From: Conoideocrella luteorostrata | Taxonomy: Eukaryota > Ascomycota > Sordariomycetes > Hypocreales > Clavicipitaceae | Reading direction: 5' to 3' | NCBI GenBank assembly: GCA_032433595.1 | Contig: JASWJB010000153.1 | Span: forward strand, 1 to 64,000 | Length of the DNA stretch: 64,000 nt | Part shown: positions 1-11,515 of the stretch, in pieces | Layout: every line of letters begins with the position of its first letter | How positions within the stretch are numbered: position 1 is the first letter of the stretch | Made by a program: the position numbers and the translations under genes | Notes under the pieces: model-generated | Seen by the model: the letters and a program-made list of their open reading frames with translations, nothing else | The model's database searches: none | Told to the model about the DNA's origin: nothing

Positions 1-87
1 CTCCCGGAGACTAGGATGGAGACCTTGCAGGCTTTACTCTACTAGAGAGTAATGGCAGTAAGAGACGAAAGTCCTAGTCTCCGGGAG
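1..87. repeat. Segment A palindrome, module 1
   Basis: Perfect 16-bp inverted arms (1-16 against 72-87, CTCCCGGAGACTAGGA and its complement) enclose a 55-base loop that also holds inverted pieces around CTCTACTAGAGAG. A similar palindrome stands at the D/B boundary of most other modules. Confidence 0.85.
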
Positions 88-940
88 ACGGCCCAAAGCC
101 TGCTCCTTTTTCGCCGAATGGCCTCCTCCTTTTTCGGCTCACAACCTGACCGAAAAACCACCCATCCCGCCGGCATTTGGTGCGCTGCCCGCCGCAGAGT
201 TGCCGCGCGCGCCGGGAGTGGCTTGGATTTGCCTGCGTCGTGTGCGGCGCGATTCTGCGAGTCTTTTGCGCCAGGTTTGGGCTTGCTGCGTGGGCTGGTT
301 GTTGCGTTGTGGCGGTTGGCGTGTACGCTGGGTTTGTGGCCCATTACACGTCGAGTCTTTTGCTTCGTGCCTTGCTTTTTACCTCACGTTATACGCTGAG
401 CTCGTGTGCATATTTTGCACCAGGTTTTGTTTTATTTGGTTATATTACGGTTGTGCTGTGTTATGCTGCTGCGCCGGTACCGCCCCCCCGGTCGCTGAGT
501 TCCTGCCCAAGTAGGTTTATCTGTAGATTACCGCCAGGTGTTTTGTTTCAAGCCTTAAATCTTCTTGTACCTTGAGAGTTGGACTCCTGTGTATCTTTTG
601 CATCAGGTTTGGTCTTGTCTCGCATTGCTACTATTGTGCTATGGCGTTGTGTTGTGCGCTTGCGAGTCCTGATCGCGGGCCGACGAACACCAAGCGTGGC
701 TTTTGGCAGTTTACGCACCACGCATTATATTTTGGGTTATGCCTCTAGTTGTATTGTATACACTATAATTTCCTGCATCTTTTGCGCCAGGTATTGCCCT
801 GTCTTGTGCGCTGGCTATTGTGCTGTGTTGTGCTACTCCTTCTTGTGTTACGTACCAGCCTCGCCCCCCTCCCAGCCCTGCTTTTGCACCGCGGGCGCTG
901 ACCCAGACCTGGCATCTGCCTGGTGGGAATGGCTATTTTT
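88..940 (+). repeat. Segment B GT-rich leader, module 1
   Basis: It opens with the conserved B head (CGAAAAACCACCCATCCCGC at about 151) and continues as imperfect sub-repeats keyed on GCGCCAGGTTT-like boxes near 268, 416, 599 and 783, so the period is about 150-185 bp. Open frames across it translate to low-complexity Cys/Leu/Val-rich strings and are not taken as genes. Confidence 0.75.
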
Positions 941-1700
941 GCGTCGGCAGCATCATCATCAGCAGCTGACTCTTCGCTCTGCCGACCGCTCCATCATCAT
1001 CAGCAGCAACAGCATAATCATCAGCAGTAGCGGCTGCAACATCCACGTCAGCAGCAACGGCATCAGCAGCAGCATCATCTGACATTTCCCCCGACCGACC
1101 GCTACAATCGTGACCAGAAGCCTGGCCTATTGCCATCATCATCGGCAGCGGCATCAACATCAGCATCAGCATCATCATCAGCCTCATCATCATCATCGTC
1201 ATCAGCAGCAGCAGCAGCATCACCAACAGCGGCATCATTAGCAGAAGCAGCAGCATCATCATCGGTAGCAGCAGCATCTAACCTTTCCACCTCCAGACCG
1301 CCACTATCGTGACCAGAATCCCGACCGGAATTCTGACCTGTGGCCATCATCATCATCAACAGCAGCGACATTTCTTGCGTAGGCAGAAACACCCTCATCG
1401 GCAGCAGCGGCATCATCATCATCAGGTGACTTTCCCCCCTCCCGATCGCTACCATGGTGACCAGAAATCTGACTTGTAGCCATCATCAGCAGCAGCAGCC
1501 GCATCATCATCAGCTGACTATTCCCCTCCCGACCGCTACTATCCCGACCAGAATCCCGACCTGTGGCCATCATCATCATCATCAGCAGAAGCAGCATCAT
1601 TACCAGTGACTCTTCCCTTTCGTGAGTGCTGACTTTTCGACTCTCCCGAGTGCCGACTCTTCTCTGCCGAACGCTCCTATGATAACCATCTTCCTGACTG
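941..1700 (+). repeat. Segment C CAT/CAG minisatellite, module 1
   Basis: Runs of CAT, CAG and CGG triplets alternate with a conserved block containing GACCGCTACTATCGTGACC and CCTGACCTGTGGCCATC. Long frames on either strand (poly-Ser, Asp/Ala or Met/Leu) are artefacts of the triplets. Confidence 0.8.
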
Positions 1701-1949
1701 AATTCGACGGCGGATGACAATCCCATCATCAAAGATATCGTCTTGGTCAGATTGCCTCACGATGTCTGATGGATCTGATGCCTCTTGCAGCGCCTCTACC
1801 ATTCAACGAGCTCCTCAGACTGACCGGCGATCTAATACTTCGATAGCGCGTGTACGTCTTCCGACATTTGAGCCTTTCAACGAGCTCGTTAGATTGACCT
1901 GCAACCTGATGCCCGCCGCAACGCCTGTACGTCTTCCGACATTTGAACT

Positions 1950-2146
1950 TGTTGGAATCTTGCCGCCAAGCACACACAAGAGGGGTCACGTGGTCACCTT
2001 TCGGCCACCCTATTTATACGAGCATCGTAGGCATCGTATCTTGACTTGTTTTTCCTCTCTTAGATAGACCCGACCATTATTGAATATATTGTATTTTGAT
2101 GCATTTGATCTAGATCGACTTGCACAGCACCCCTGTGCAACCCACA
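1950..2146 (+). mobile_element. Solo LTR, family A (TGTTGGAATCTTGCC type)
   Basis: It runs from TGTTGG to CCCACA, 197 bp, and is flanked by a perfect 5-bp duplication GAACT (1945-1949 and 2147-2151). It contains GTCACGTG, a TATTTATA box and a CTGTGCAACCCACA end. No internal element sequence accompanies it. Confidence 0.92.
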
Positions 2147-2388
2147 GAACTATTTTGACGAGCTCCTTGCGATATCTGTTGCTTCTTGCACGCTTGTGTA
2201 TCTTCCGAGATTTGAGTCTTTTCAAGAAGCTCGTCGGATTGACTTGCGATTTCAAATGCCTCTTCCAGTGTACGTCTTCCAAGATTGGAGCCTTTTCAAC
2301 GTCATCTTCAGATTGACTTGCGATATGTAATGCTTGTACGTCTCCTGGCATTTGAGTCTATCAACCAACTCGTTAGATTAACCCTGTG

Positions 2389-2593
2389 TTTTGGAATCCC
2401 TCGTCAAGCATACGAGCAATCACGTGGCCACCCCAACGCGCCTCTTTCATACGACGCGCCCGGGGGCATTCCCCCTCTTCTTCTTCTTCCCTTCTTAGAT
2501 AGCCAGACCGAATTGAATTGAATACTTTTTTTTACCTATTGCTTCGTGCAAGAACCTCTCGACGTCAAATCAGAAGCCCCTGTGCTTCCTACA
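2389..2593 (+). mobile_element. Solo LTR, family B (GGAATCCCTCGTCAAGC type)
   Basis: It shares the GGAATCCCTCGTCAAGCATA start and GTGCTTCCTACA end with copies at 13097 and 48319. Flanks CTGTG and CTGCG differ by one C-to-T change. The first bases are altered (TTTTGG instead of TGTTGG), so the left boundary is good to a few bases. Confidence 0.75.
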
Positions 2594-2936
2594 CTGCGAC
2601 CTAATGCTTCCTGCAGCGCCTGTACATCTTCCGACATTTGAACCTTTCAACGAGCTCGTCAGATCAACTACGATATCGAATGCCTCTTGCAGTCTCCACG
2701 TCTGCCGAGAATAAAACCGTTCAACTAGCTCCTTGTAGCCTGTATGTCTTCTGAGATTGGAGCTTTTTCGTTGAGCTCGTCAGCTAACTTGTGAAACCAG
2801 ATTACCTCTTGTAGCGCAAGTACGTTCCGAGGTTTGAACCCTTTCAGCAAACTCGTCAGATCGACTTGCGATATCGAATGCCTCTTGCAGCCTGTACGTT
2901 CCGAGATTTCAGCCTTTCAACCAAAACGTCAGATTA

Positions 2937-3144
2937 TGTTGGAATCCTGCCGCCAAGCACACCAAGAAGCATGGAGCGAGTCACGTGGCCACCTTTTGGC
3001 CTACCTATTTATATGACGATATCGGGCTTCGTGTCGTGACTTATATTTCTTCCGCTTAGATACACACAGACTTATACAATATATTGCATGTTGAAGCATT
3101 TGATCTAGTTCACCTGCATAGCCCCCCCCCCTGTGCAACCCATA
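2937..3144 (+). mobile_element. Solo LTR, family A, diverged
   Basis: It starts TGTTGGAATCCTGCCGCCAA and ends at CCCATA, a CA-to-TA change at the terminus. It keeps the GTCACGTG site. No target duplication is recognisable. Confidence 0.8.
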
Positions 3145-4227
3145 CATCAACTTACAGTGTCTAGTGATTGTTGCAGCCCGTACTTCTTCCGATTAATAAA
3201 CCGCTTGACCAGCTCCTTGCAGCCTGTACGTCTCTCGAGATTTGAGCTTTTTCAACGAGCCTATCACCTGTACGTCTTCCGGCAATTGAACATTTTTGAC
3301 TAGCTCGTCAGATTCACTTGCGATATCTAATGCATCTTCCAGTGTACGTCTTGCGAGATTGAGACCTTTCAACAAGCGTGCTAACCTACTAGCGATATCT
3401 AATGCCTCTTGTAGTCTGTATGTCTTCCGATTCAAGCCTTTTCGTCGCGCTTATTAGATTAACTACATGTCTAATGCTTCTTGCAGCTTATACACCTTGC
3501 GGGATTTGAGTCTTTTAACGAGCTCATTGGATTAACTCGTAGTGTCTGACGCCTCAAAAACGCCTGTACGTCTTGCGGGATTTGAACATTTTCAGCGAGC
3601 ACGTCAGATTGACTTGCGATTTCCAATGACTCTTCCAGTGTACGTCTTCCGAGATTGGGGCCCATTCAAAGAGCTCGTCAGATCGACCTACGATATCTCA
3701 TACTTTGTGCAGTGCACGTCTTCCGACATTTGAACCTGTTATGCTCGTTGGATCGACTTGCAATATCTGATGCTGCTTGGATTGACTTACGATATCTGAT
3801 GCTCCTTGAAATGTACGTCTTTCGAGGCTTGAACCTTTTTGACAAGCTCGTCAGCTGACTTGCGATAGCAGATGCCTCTTGCAGCGCCTGTACGTTCCGA
3901 GATTTGAACCCTTTCAGCAAACACGTCAGATCACGCGATATCGAATGCCTTTTGCAGCCTATAAGTCTTCCGAGGATTAAGCTGTTCAACCAGCCCCTTG
4001 TAACCTGTAGGTCTTCCGAGATTTGAGCCTTTTAACAAGCTCGTTAGATTGACTTGCAGTATTTGATGCTTCTTTATTGTCTTGTTCAGATTGACTTCCT
4101 ATGTCTGATGCGTCTTATAACCTGTATGTCTTCCGAAGTTTGGACCTTTTAATCAGCTTGTTAGATTAACTTGCGATATCTAATGCCTCGATGTCTTTTG
4201 AGAAAAGAGCCCTTTTATCGTTCGTTG

Positions 4228-4525
4228 AAACTTAGACGACGTCCTTTTAGTAATTGCTCTGTACTACTAGTAATGTAAGAACTAGAAGGACGACGTCTGT
4301 CACAAGTGAGCAGCTATGGATGTCTGAATGTGTGGAATTGTCCTTGTATTCTATCTAATATGACGAGGAATTAGACCTCTTCTTATAGATGATTACTATC
4401 TATGAATTCCGTCATCGGACCCGGAAGGTTGTCTCACGATATCTCCACTGGGTCAGAATCCGTAACCGGCTCACTGTGATCCGTAACACATTTGTAACAT
4501 GCTCTTCTTGACAACGTCTTAGTCT
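4228..4525. repeat. Segment A palindrome, module 2, split by an LTR
   Basis: The left arm TTAGACGACGTCCTTTTAGT (from 4231) pairs with a right arm ACTAGAAGGACGACGTC that continues after the inserted LTR as ACGTCTTAGTCT. Confidence 0.7.
4298..4513 (+). mobile_element. Solo LTR, family D (TGTCACAAGTGAGCAGC type)
   Basis: It begins TGTCACAAGTGAGCAGC and ends TTGACA, with a perfect 5-bp duplication ACGTC (4293-4297 and 4514-4518). It is shorter than the 356-365 bp copies at 33642 and 63437. Confidence 0.85.
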
Positions 4526-5165
4526 TGTGAAAACCGCCCGTAGTCCTGCTCCTTTTCCGGCTCACAGCATTCTCCTTTTCCTGCTCACAACCCGAACAAA
4601 AAACCTCCCATCCACCTGGCATTTGTGTGCTGCCCGCCGCAGAGTTGCCAGGCGCGCCAGCATCAGCTTTCTTTTGTCTGTATCGTGTGCGCGGCGTCGT
4701 TACGAGTCTTGTGCGCCAGGTTTGGTGTTGTTTGGTGCGCTGGTGGCTAAGATGTGGTTTTTGGCGAATTACACGCCAGGTATTTTGCGTTATGCCTTGC
4801 TTTACATTGATTGCACTTTTTGCGCTACGATCTTGCGCATCTTCTGCGCCAGTTATCACCCTATCTGATGCACTTGTTATGGTGTTGCTGGCCTTATTGT
4901 GTTGCTTTGCTTGTAGGCCCCTGATTGCAGAATTGCTAATCAAGCAGGTTTTTTGTCGATTCCGCACCAGGTGTTGTATTTAGGGCGCGTTGAATATTCT
5001 TGAATTATATACGCCGCGAATTTCTGCATCTTTTGCACCAGGCATTATCCCATTTGTGGCGCTGGTTGTTGTGTTACTCTTGTGTTACGTACCAGCCCCC
5101 GCGATTGAGCAAGCCCTGCTTTTCTTGCACCTCGGGCGCTGGCCCAGATCTGACATCTGCCTGGT
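4526..5165 (+). repeat. Segment B leader, module 2
   Basis: The head is at about 4587 (CCCGAACAAAAAACCTCCCA variant). Sub-repeats follow, ending in the shared tail CTTGCACCTCGGGCGCTGG and the TGGCTATTCTTGCGTGGGCA box that leads into segment C. Confidence 0.72.
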
Positions 5166-5530
5166 GTGCATGGCTATTCTTGCGTGGGCAGCAATATCCT
5201 CATCAGCAGCAACGGCATTATCATCGGCAGCGGCAGCGGCACCATTATCATCGGCAGCAGCAGCACCATCATGATCATTAGCTGACTTTTCCCCCCCGAC
5301 CGCTACTACCGTGACCGTCTTCCTGACCGTCTTCCTGACCTGAATCATGGCCTGTGGCCGTCATTGTCAGCAGCAGCAGCAGCGACATTTCTTGCGTGGG
5401 CAGCAACATCCTCATCGGCAGCAGCGGCATCATCATCAGCTGACTTTTCCCCCTCCCGACCGCGAGTATCGGGACCAGAATTCTGATCGGAATCGTGATC
5501 CGTGGCCGCCACCATCATCGTCCCCAGATA
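5166..5530 (+). repeat. Segment C minisatellite, module 2
   Basis: CAT/CAG triplet runs with two copies of the CCCTCCCGACCGC-type block. This C segment is shorter than in module 1. Confidence 0.75.
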
Positions 5531-6719
5531 AACCTGCGAGATCCAATCCCCCCCGCAGTGCCCATACGTCCTCCGAGACTTGATCCTTTCAACAAGCTCA
5601 TCAACTAACTTGCAATACAGATGCTTCTTGCACTCTGTACGTCGTCCGACATTCGACGGTTTCGACGAGTTCGTCAAATTAACCTGCGATATCAGATCTT
5701 ATACGTCTTCCGAAATTTGAGCCTTTTCAACGATCTCGTTAGATCGAGTTGCGATATATATGCTTATACGTCTCCCGAGATTCGACCCTTGTCAACGAAC
5801 TTGTCAGATTGACTTGTAATCGAATGCGTCTTGCAGCCTATTCGTCGTCCGAGATTTAAACCGTTCAACCAGATCCTTGCAGCCTGTGTGTCTTCTGAGA
5901 TTTGAACCTTCCAACAAGCTCGTCAGATTGACCTGCGATCTGATGCTTCTTGCAGCGCCTGAATCTTTCAACGAGCTTGTCAGATTAACCTACCACATCA
6001 GATGCCTGTATGTCTTCCCAGAATTAAGCCTTTTTAACGAGCTCGTCCGATTGACTTATAATGTCTAGTGCTTCGATGACGCCTGTATGTATTCCGAGAA
6101 TTGAACCTTTGAACAAGCCCGTCACATTGACCTGCGATATCAGATACCTATACACATTCCGAGATTCGAACCTTTCAACGAGCTCCTTGCAGCCTGTACG
6201 TCCTCCGGGATTCAAGGCTTTCAACAAGCCTGTCAGATTGACCTGCGATATTCGATGCTCCTTGCGGTGTACGTCCGAGATTTAAACCTCTTCAACAAGC
6301 TCGTCAGATTAACCTGCGATCTAATGCTGCTTGCATCGACTGTATGATTCAACAAGCTCATCAACTGACTGAATTAGATCGCGGCCGACAATTCCATCAT
6401 CAAAGAAATAGTATTTATCAGAACACCTCACGTTATCTAATAGATCCGATGCTTCCTGCAGCGCCTGTATATCTTCCGACATTTGAGCCTGGCAACAAGC
6501 CCCCAGCGGCCCTTGCTCTACTTGAAGAGGGTCGCGGTATACTGGCAGCATGTCTCGAAGACATGCGAACAGACGCTACTAATCTGACGGATAGATATCC
6601 CAGTCTAGCAGAGCAATTCATCCGTCTTCGGGACCCACTAGATCAACCTACAACCCATGACGCCGCTATTGCAGATTCAACTGACATGCAATACCTAATG
6701 CTTCTCGCAGCGCTTTACG
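5531..6719 (+). repeat. Segment D satellite array, module 2
   Basis: About fifteen imperfect D units. The C/D junction motif TTAGATCGCGGCCGACAAT occurs at 6377 inside the array. A foreign coding fragment interrupts units near 6490-6680. Confidence 0.82.
6490..6680 (+). pseudogene. Gene fragment resembling a TPR/CHAT-domain protein
   Basis: Between two ordinary D units lies a stretch in one open frame that is unlike the satellite. It encodes LLEEGRGILAACLEDMRTD followed by a segment ending in LAEQFIRLRDPLD. From family knowledge this pattern (leucine/glutamate helix, GRG, RTD, YPxLAxxFxRLRD) recalls the linker before the CHAT domain of fungal TPR-CHAT proteins. No start, stop or remainder of the gene is present, so it is read as a captured or inserted fragment. 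The assignment is from memory of the motif and could be wrong. Confidence 0.55.
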
Positions 6720-6806
6720 TTTTCCGAGGACACTAGTCCTTATGGTCTTCTTAGTTACTCTATAAAATGCAAGACCTAAAGGACATCAGTGTCATAATCG
6801 GAAAAC
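6720..6806. repeat. Segment A palindrome, module 3
   Basis: Left arm TTCCGAGGACACTAGTCCTT pairs with right arm AAGGACATCAGTGTCATAAT plus CGGAAA. The arms are imperfect and the loop is AT-rich. Confidence 0.75.
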
Positions 6807-7575
6807 GGCTTATAGTCACCTCCCTTTTCCGCTTACCACTCAAGCATAAAACCACCCATCCTGCTGGCATTATGTGCGCTGCCCGCCGCCTGTGTCCTAG
6901 TTGCATCGTGTGAATGGTGTGTCTGCGAGTATTTCGCGCCAGGTTTGGTGCCGTTGTTCGCGCTGGTCGTTGAGTTATCGACGTTGGTATGTGAGCCGCG
7001 CACGACCTCCTTTGGGCGAATTGCACGCCAGGTGTTTTGTTTCATGCCTCGCTTTATATTGCACTTCGTATGTGGGGATCTGCGTATTGTTTTTGCCGGG
7101 TTTTATTCTGTGTGTATCGCCGGTTGTGGTGTTGCTGGCTGCTTGCGACCCCCCGGTGGCTGGATTCCTGAGTAGGCGGGTTTTTCGTAGATTTTGCATC
7201 AGGTGTTCCGCCCTGTTTCTTAGTATAACTAATACTATGAGCTCTTGTATATCTTTTGCGCCAGGCTTCATTCTGTCTGCTGCGCTGGCTGGTTATTCTG
7301 TGTTGCATGTTGTAAGCCCCCGGATCGCTGGACCAAGACCACGCACTGGTTTTGGGCAGTCGACACATGACTATTTACATTGAGTGGGCTGTCTTTTCAC
7401 GAATTATATGCGCCGTCGTGTTCTGCATCTTATGTGATACTTTTCTCTGTATCATGTGCGCTGGTTGCTGTGCTGTGTTGTGGTGCTACTCTTGTGTTAC
7501 CAGCCCCGTATCGCTGGTCCCCCGACCAAGCCCTGCCTTCTTTTGCACCTTGGGCGCTGCTGTTTTTGAGTGGTA
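6807..7575 (+). repeat. Segment B leader, module 3
   Basis: The head is at about 6840 (AAAACCACCCATCCTGCTGG), followed by GCGCCAGG sub-repeats and the tail TTGCACCTTGGGCGCTGC. ORFs here show the same hydrophobic low-complexity pattern as in other B copies. Confidence 0.75.
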
Positions 7576-8175
7576 GGCATCATCATCAGCAACAGCAGCA
7601 GCGGCATCATCACCAGCAGCGGCATCATCGTCATCCTCAGCAACTGCAGCAGCATCATCAGCAGCGGCTCCATTATCCTCGTCATCAGCAACAGCATCGG
7701 CATCATCATTATCAGCTGACTCTTCCCTCTCGTGCGTGCTGACTTTTCCCCTCACCCAAGTGCTGACTGCAGCAGTGGAATCATCATCAGCAGCAGCGGC
7801 GGCGGCACCATCGTCAACAGCAGCATTAGGAGCATCTGACCTTTCTCCCTCCCGACCACTACTATCGTGACCACAACTCCGACCGGAATCCCGAACTGTG
7901 GCCGTCATCATCATCATCAGCAGCGGCATTTCTTGCGCGGGCACCAACATCCTCATCAGTAGCAACTGCATCATCAGCAGCGGCGGCAGCAGCAATAGTT
8001 CTTACGTGGGCAGCAATATTCTCATTAGTAGCAGCGGCATTAACAGCAGCAGCATCATAATCAGCAGCAACGGCATCATCATCAGTATCGGCTGACTCTT
8101 CCCTCTCGTGAGTGCTAAATTTTCCCCTCGCCCGAGTGCCGAATTTTCCCCTCTGCTGACCGCTCTTATCATAGC
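7576..8175 (+). repeat. Segment C minisatellite, module 3
   Basis: CAT/CAG/CGG triplets with the GACCACTACTATCGTGACCA block and two TCTCGTG(C/A)GTGCT boxes. Confidence 0.8.
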
Positions 8176-10520
8176 CGTCTTCCTGACTAAATTAGATCGC
8201 GGCCGACAATCCCATCATCGAAGAAATCATCTTGGTCCGACTCCCTTACGATCTCCGATCTATCTGATGCTTCTTGCAGCGCCCATACCATTCAACGAAT
8301 TCGCTAGATTGACCTACGATGTCTCATTCTTCGATAGCGCCTGTAAATCTTCCGAAAATTGAACCTTTGAACGATCTTGTTAGATTGACCTGCGATGTAC
8401 GATGTTCTGATAGCGCGCTGTACGTCTTCCGAGACTTGAGCCTTTGAACGAGCTCGTCAGATCGACCTACCATGTCTGATGCTTCGATGGCGCCTGTACA
8501 TCTTCCGAGAATGAAACCTTTGAACAAGCTCGTCAGATTGATTTGTAATATTAGATCCCTCTTGCAGCGCCTGAACCTTTCAACGAGCTCGTCCGATTGC
8601 CTCACGATATCTGATGGATCCGATGCTTCTTGCAGCCTGCATGTTGTCCAACATTCGAACGTTTCAACGAGCTCGTCAACCGACCCGCGACACCTGACGC
8701 CCCACGCAGCGTATGTCTTCCGAGATTCAAGTCCGTCAACGAGCTCGTCAGATTAAACTGCGATATCTGATGTCTCTTGTAGCCTGTATGTCATTCGATT
8801 TGAGCTTGTTCGTCGCGCTCGTCAGATTGACTTGCGATATTGATGGCTATACGCCTTGCGGAAATTGAATCATTTTGACAAGCTCGTTAGCTGACTTGTG
8901 ATACCAGGTGCCTCTTGCAGCGCCTGTGCATTCCGAGATTTGAACCTTTCAGCGAAATCATCAGATCGACTTGCGAAATCGAATGCTTTTTGCAGCCTGC
9001 ACGACTTCCGAGAATTAAACCGTTCTACCAGCTTCTTGCAGCCCGTACGACTTCTGACATTTGAGCCCTTCAATAAGCTTGTTCACTGACTTGCGATCCC
9101 TGCTGCTTCTTGCAACCTGTACGTTCCGAGATTTGAACCTTTTCAAAGACCTCGTCAACTGACTTGCAATGTCTGATGCTTCTTGTAGCCCGTCCGTCTT
9201 CCGAGATTGATACCTTTCCACGAGCTACTTGCAGCCTGTACGTCTTCCGAGATTTGAGCCTTTCAAAATACTCGTCAGATTGACTTGCAGTATCTGATGC
9301 TTCTTCATCGTCTTGTTCGGATTGACTGCAGCCTGTACGTTATCCGACATTCGAACGTCTCAACGAGCTCATCAGATTGACCTGCGATATAATACTCTTG
9401 GAGCGCCTGTACGACCTCCAAGATTTGAACCTTCCAACGAGCTCCTGGCAGCCTGTACGTCTTCCGAGATTCAGACATTTCAGCGAGCTCGTTGGATTGA
9501 CTTGCGATATCTGATGCTTCTGGCGGCCTCTATTGTCTTCCGACTTAAGCATTTGTTGCGCTCGTTAGATTGGCTCCATGTCGGATGCCTGTATGTGTTG
9601 CGAGAATTGAGCCTTTTCGTCGAGCTCGCTAGCTGAGTTGCGAAACCGGATGCCTCTTGTAGCTGTTGAGATTAGAGTGGCACCTTCAGAAGGTCCTGAT
9701 GCCTCGTATTAGCTAGAATCATACGATAGTGGGAAAGGTGGCACGATGCCAAGGAAGGTAGGCCTGAGGCACCTGAATTCCAGGGAATTTCCCGGTCGCT
9801 GAAGGTCTATAAAGAAGGGTTACGATGCCCGTCAGAGGGTATTATTCAAGTCAGAACATCATCTATCAATATCACTGCTTGCACTCTCAAATCTATCTAT
9901 TCCGCTTGTTTCCACTGTTGCCAAATTGCTCCTTCCCTCACTCATGAAGGCACATAACGCAACAGTAGCGCCTATACGTTCCGAGATTTGAAACTTTTCA
10001 GCAGCTCGTTGGATTAACTGGATATCTGACGCTTCGAAAAGGCCTGTATGTCTTGCGGGATTTAAGTCTTTTCAGCCAGCTTGCTGGATTAGCTTACGAT
10101 GTCTAATGCTCCGAAAACGCCTGTACGTCTTTCGAGATCTAGAACTTTCAACGAACTTAACTGATTGGTGATATCTGATGCTTCTTCTAGTCTATATATC
10201 TTCCGATGTAAGCCTTTTCATTACAACTGTTAGGTTAGCTGTATGTCTGATGCTTCTTGCCATGTCTAACGCTTCTTGCGATATCTGACGCTTCGAAAAT
10301 GCCCGTACGTCCTCCGAGTTTAAAACCTTTCAACGAGCTCCTTTCAGCCTGTACGTCTGCCGGGATTTGGACCTTTTCAACCTCTTCGTCAGATCGACTT
10401 GCGGTATTTTATCCTTGCACATCTTCCGAGATTTTCGTCTTTCAATGAGCTCATTAGGTTGACTTACGATATCTGATGCCTGAACATCTCTCGAGATATA
10501 AGCCCTTTCATCGTCCGTTG
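8176..10520 (+). repeat. Segment D satellite array, module 3
   Basis: It starts with the junction motif TTAGATCGCGGCCGACAAT at 8191 and runs for about 27 imperfect units of both length classes. A family C solo LTR interrupts it. Confidence 0.85.
9664..9964 (+). mobile_element. Solo LTR, family C (TGTTGAGATTAGAGTGGC type)
   Basis: It runs from TGTTGAGATTAG to GGCACATAACGCAACA, 301 bp, with a perfect target duplication GTAGC (9659-9663 and 9965-9969). A reverse copy disrupts Nnf1 at 31458-31770. Confidence 0.92.
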
Positions 10521-10560
10521 AGACTTAGATAGCTCTTATAGCATGTATTCTACTTAAAAG
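10521..10560. repeat. Degenerate segment A, module 4
   Basis: Only GAGACTTAG and some AT-rich core remain between the D array and the B head; the palindrome is no longer convincing. Confidence 0.4.
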
Positions 10561-11070
10561 CACAGACTTCTTCTTTTTCTACTTATAACCCGAGCGAAAA
10601 CCACCTACCCCGCCGACATTTGTGCACTTCCCACCGCAGAGTGGCCGGTAGTTCCTTTATTTTCACTGCATTGTGTGCACTGTGTCTTTACAAGTCCTTT
10701 GCGCTAGGTTTGGGCCTGTTTGGTGCGCTGGTGGTAGAGTTGCCATTGAGTTCCGTTCGCCGGACCGGGCAGGATCTGTTTTTTGGCAGATTACGCACCA
10801 GATGATTTGTTTCACGTTTTGCTTTTTTATTTAAATATATGCGCTAGGTTTCATTCTGTCCGGTGTGCTGGTTATGGTGTTGCTAGTTGTGGTGTTGCAT
10901 ATTGCTCGTAGGCCCCTGATCGCTGGCCTGACCGAGTACGGTATTTCGTAGATTACACACCGGGTGTTACATTTAGGGCGCCGTCTGTTCTTTTATTACA
11001 TACGCCGCAATTGCCGCAATTGTCTGCATCTTTTGCACTAGGAATTGTCTCATCTTGTGCGCTGCTGTTC
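10561..11070 (+). repeat. Segment B leader, module 4
   Basis: The head AACCCGAGCGAAAACCACCT is at about 10586. This copy is shorter than module 1, with two or three sub-repeats. Confidence 0.72.
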
Positions 11071-11515
11071 TTGCGTGGGCAGCAGCAGCATCATCATGAG
11101 CACTAGCGGCGGCAGCATCAGCAGCAACGGCGGCATCATCATCATTGGCGGCAGCATCATCCGTGGCATTGTCATCGTCAGCGGCGGCGGCGGCATTAGC
11201 AGCAGCATCTGACTTTTCTTCTCCCAACCACCACCATCGTGACTAGAATCCTGACCTGTGGCCATCATCATCAACAGCGTTGTCACCATTATTATCATTT
11301 GACTTTTCCACCTACCGACCGATACTATCGTGACCAGAATCATGGCCTGTGGCCATCATCATTTTTATCAGAAGCAGCGGTGGCGGCAACATCATCAACA
11401 GCAGCAGCATCGTCAGCAGCTGAGTCTTCCCTCTCCAAAGTGCTGACTTTCTCCCCTCCCAAGTGCTGACTTTTCCCTCTACCGATCGCTCTACTATAAC
11501 AGTCGTCCTAAACGT
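11071..11515 (+). repeat. Segment C minisatellite, module 4
   Basis: Triplet runs with GACCGATACTATCGTGACCA and CTGTGGCCATC blocks. Confidence 0.75.

Larger units (their letters stand above)
1701..4227 (+). repeat. Segment D satellite array, module 1
   Basis: Imperfect tandem units of about 77 bp carry ACGTCTTCCGAGATTTGA, then CTTTCAACGAGCTCGTCAG, then CGATATCTGATGCTTCTTGC. Shorter units of about 45 bp go straight from GAGCTC to CTTGCAGCCTGTACG. Three solo LTRs interrupt this array. Confidence 0.85.

Noticed and set aside
177..1082. Hydrophobic, Cys-rich open frames across segment B as membrane proteins
   Set aside because: The same kind of frame appears in all B copies in shifting phases, with no conserved residues. 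GT-rich sub-repeats explain it.
933..1732. Poly-Ser, poly-Met/Leu and Asp/Ala-rich ORFs in segment C as genes
   Set aside because: They are readings of CAT/CAG triplets in different frames and strands; none has a conserved start or partner domain.
1701..4227. CRISPR array
   Set aside because: Units are adjacent and diverged, with no unique spacers between identical repeats, and the genome is eukaryotic.
9664..9964. Another copy of palindrome A
   Set aside because: The TGTTGAG...CAACA ends and GTAGC duplication show an LTR of family C instead.
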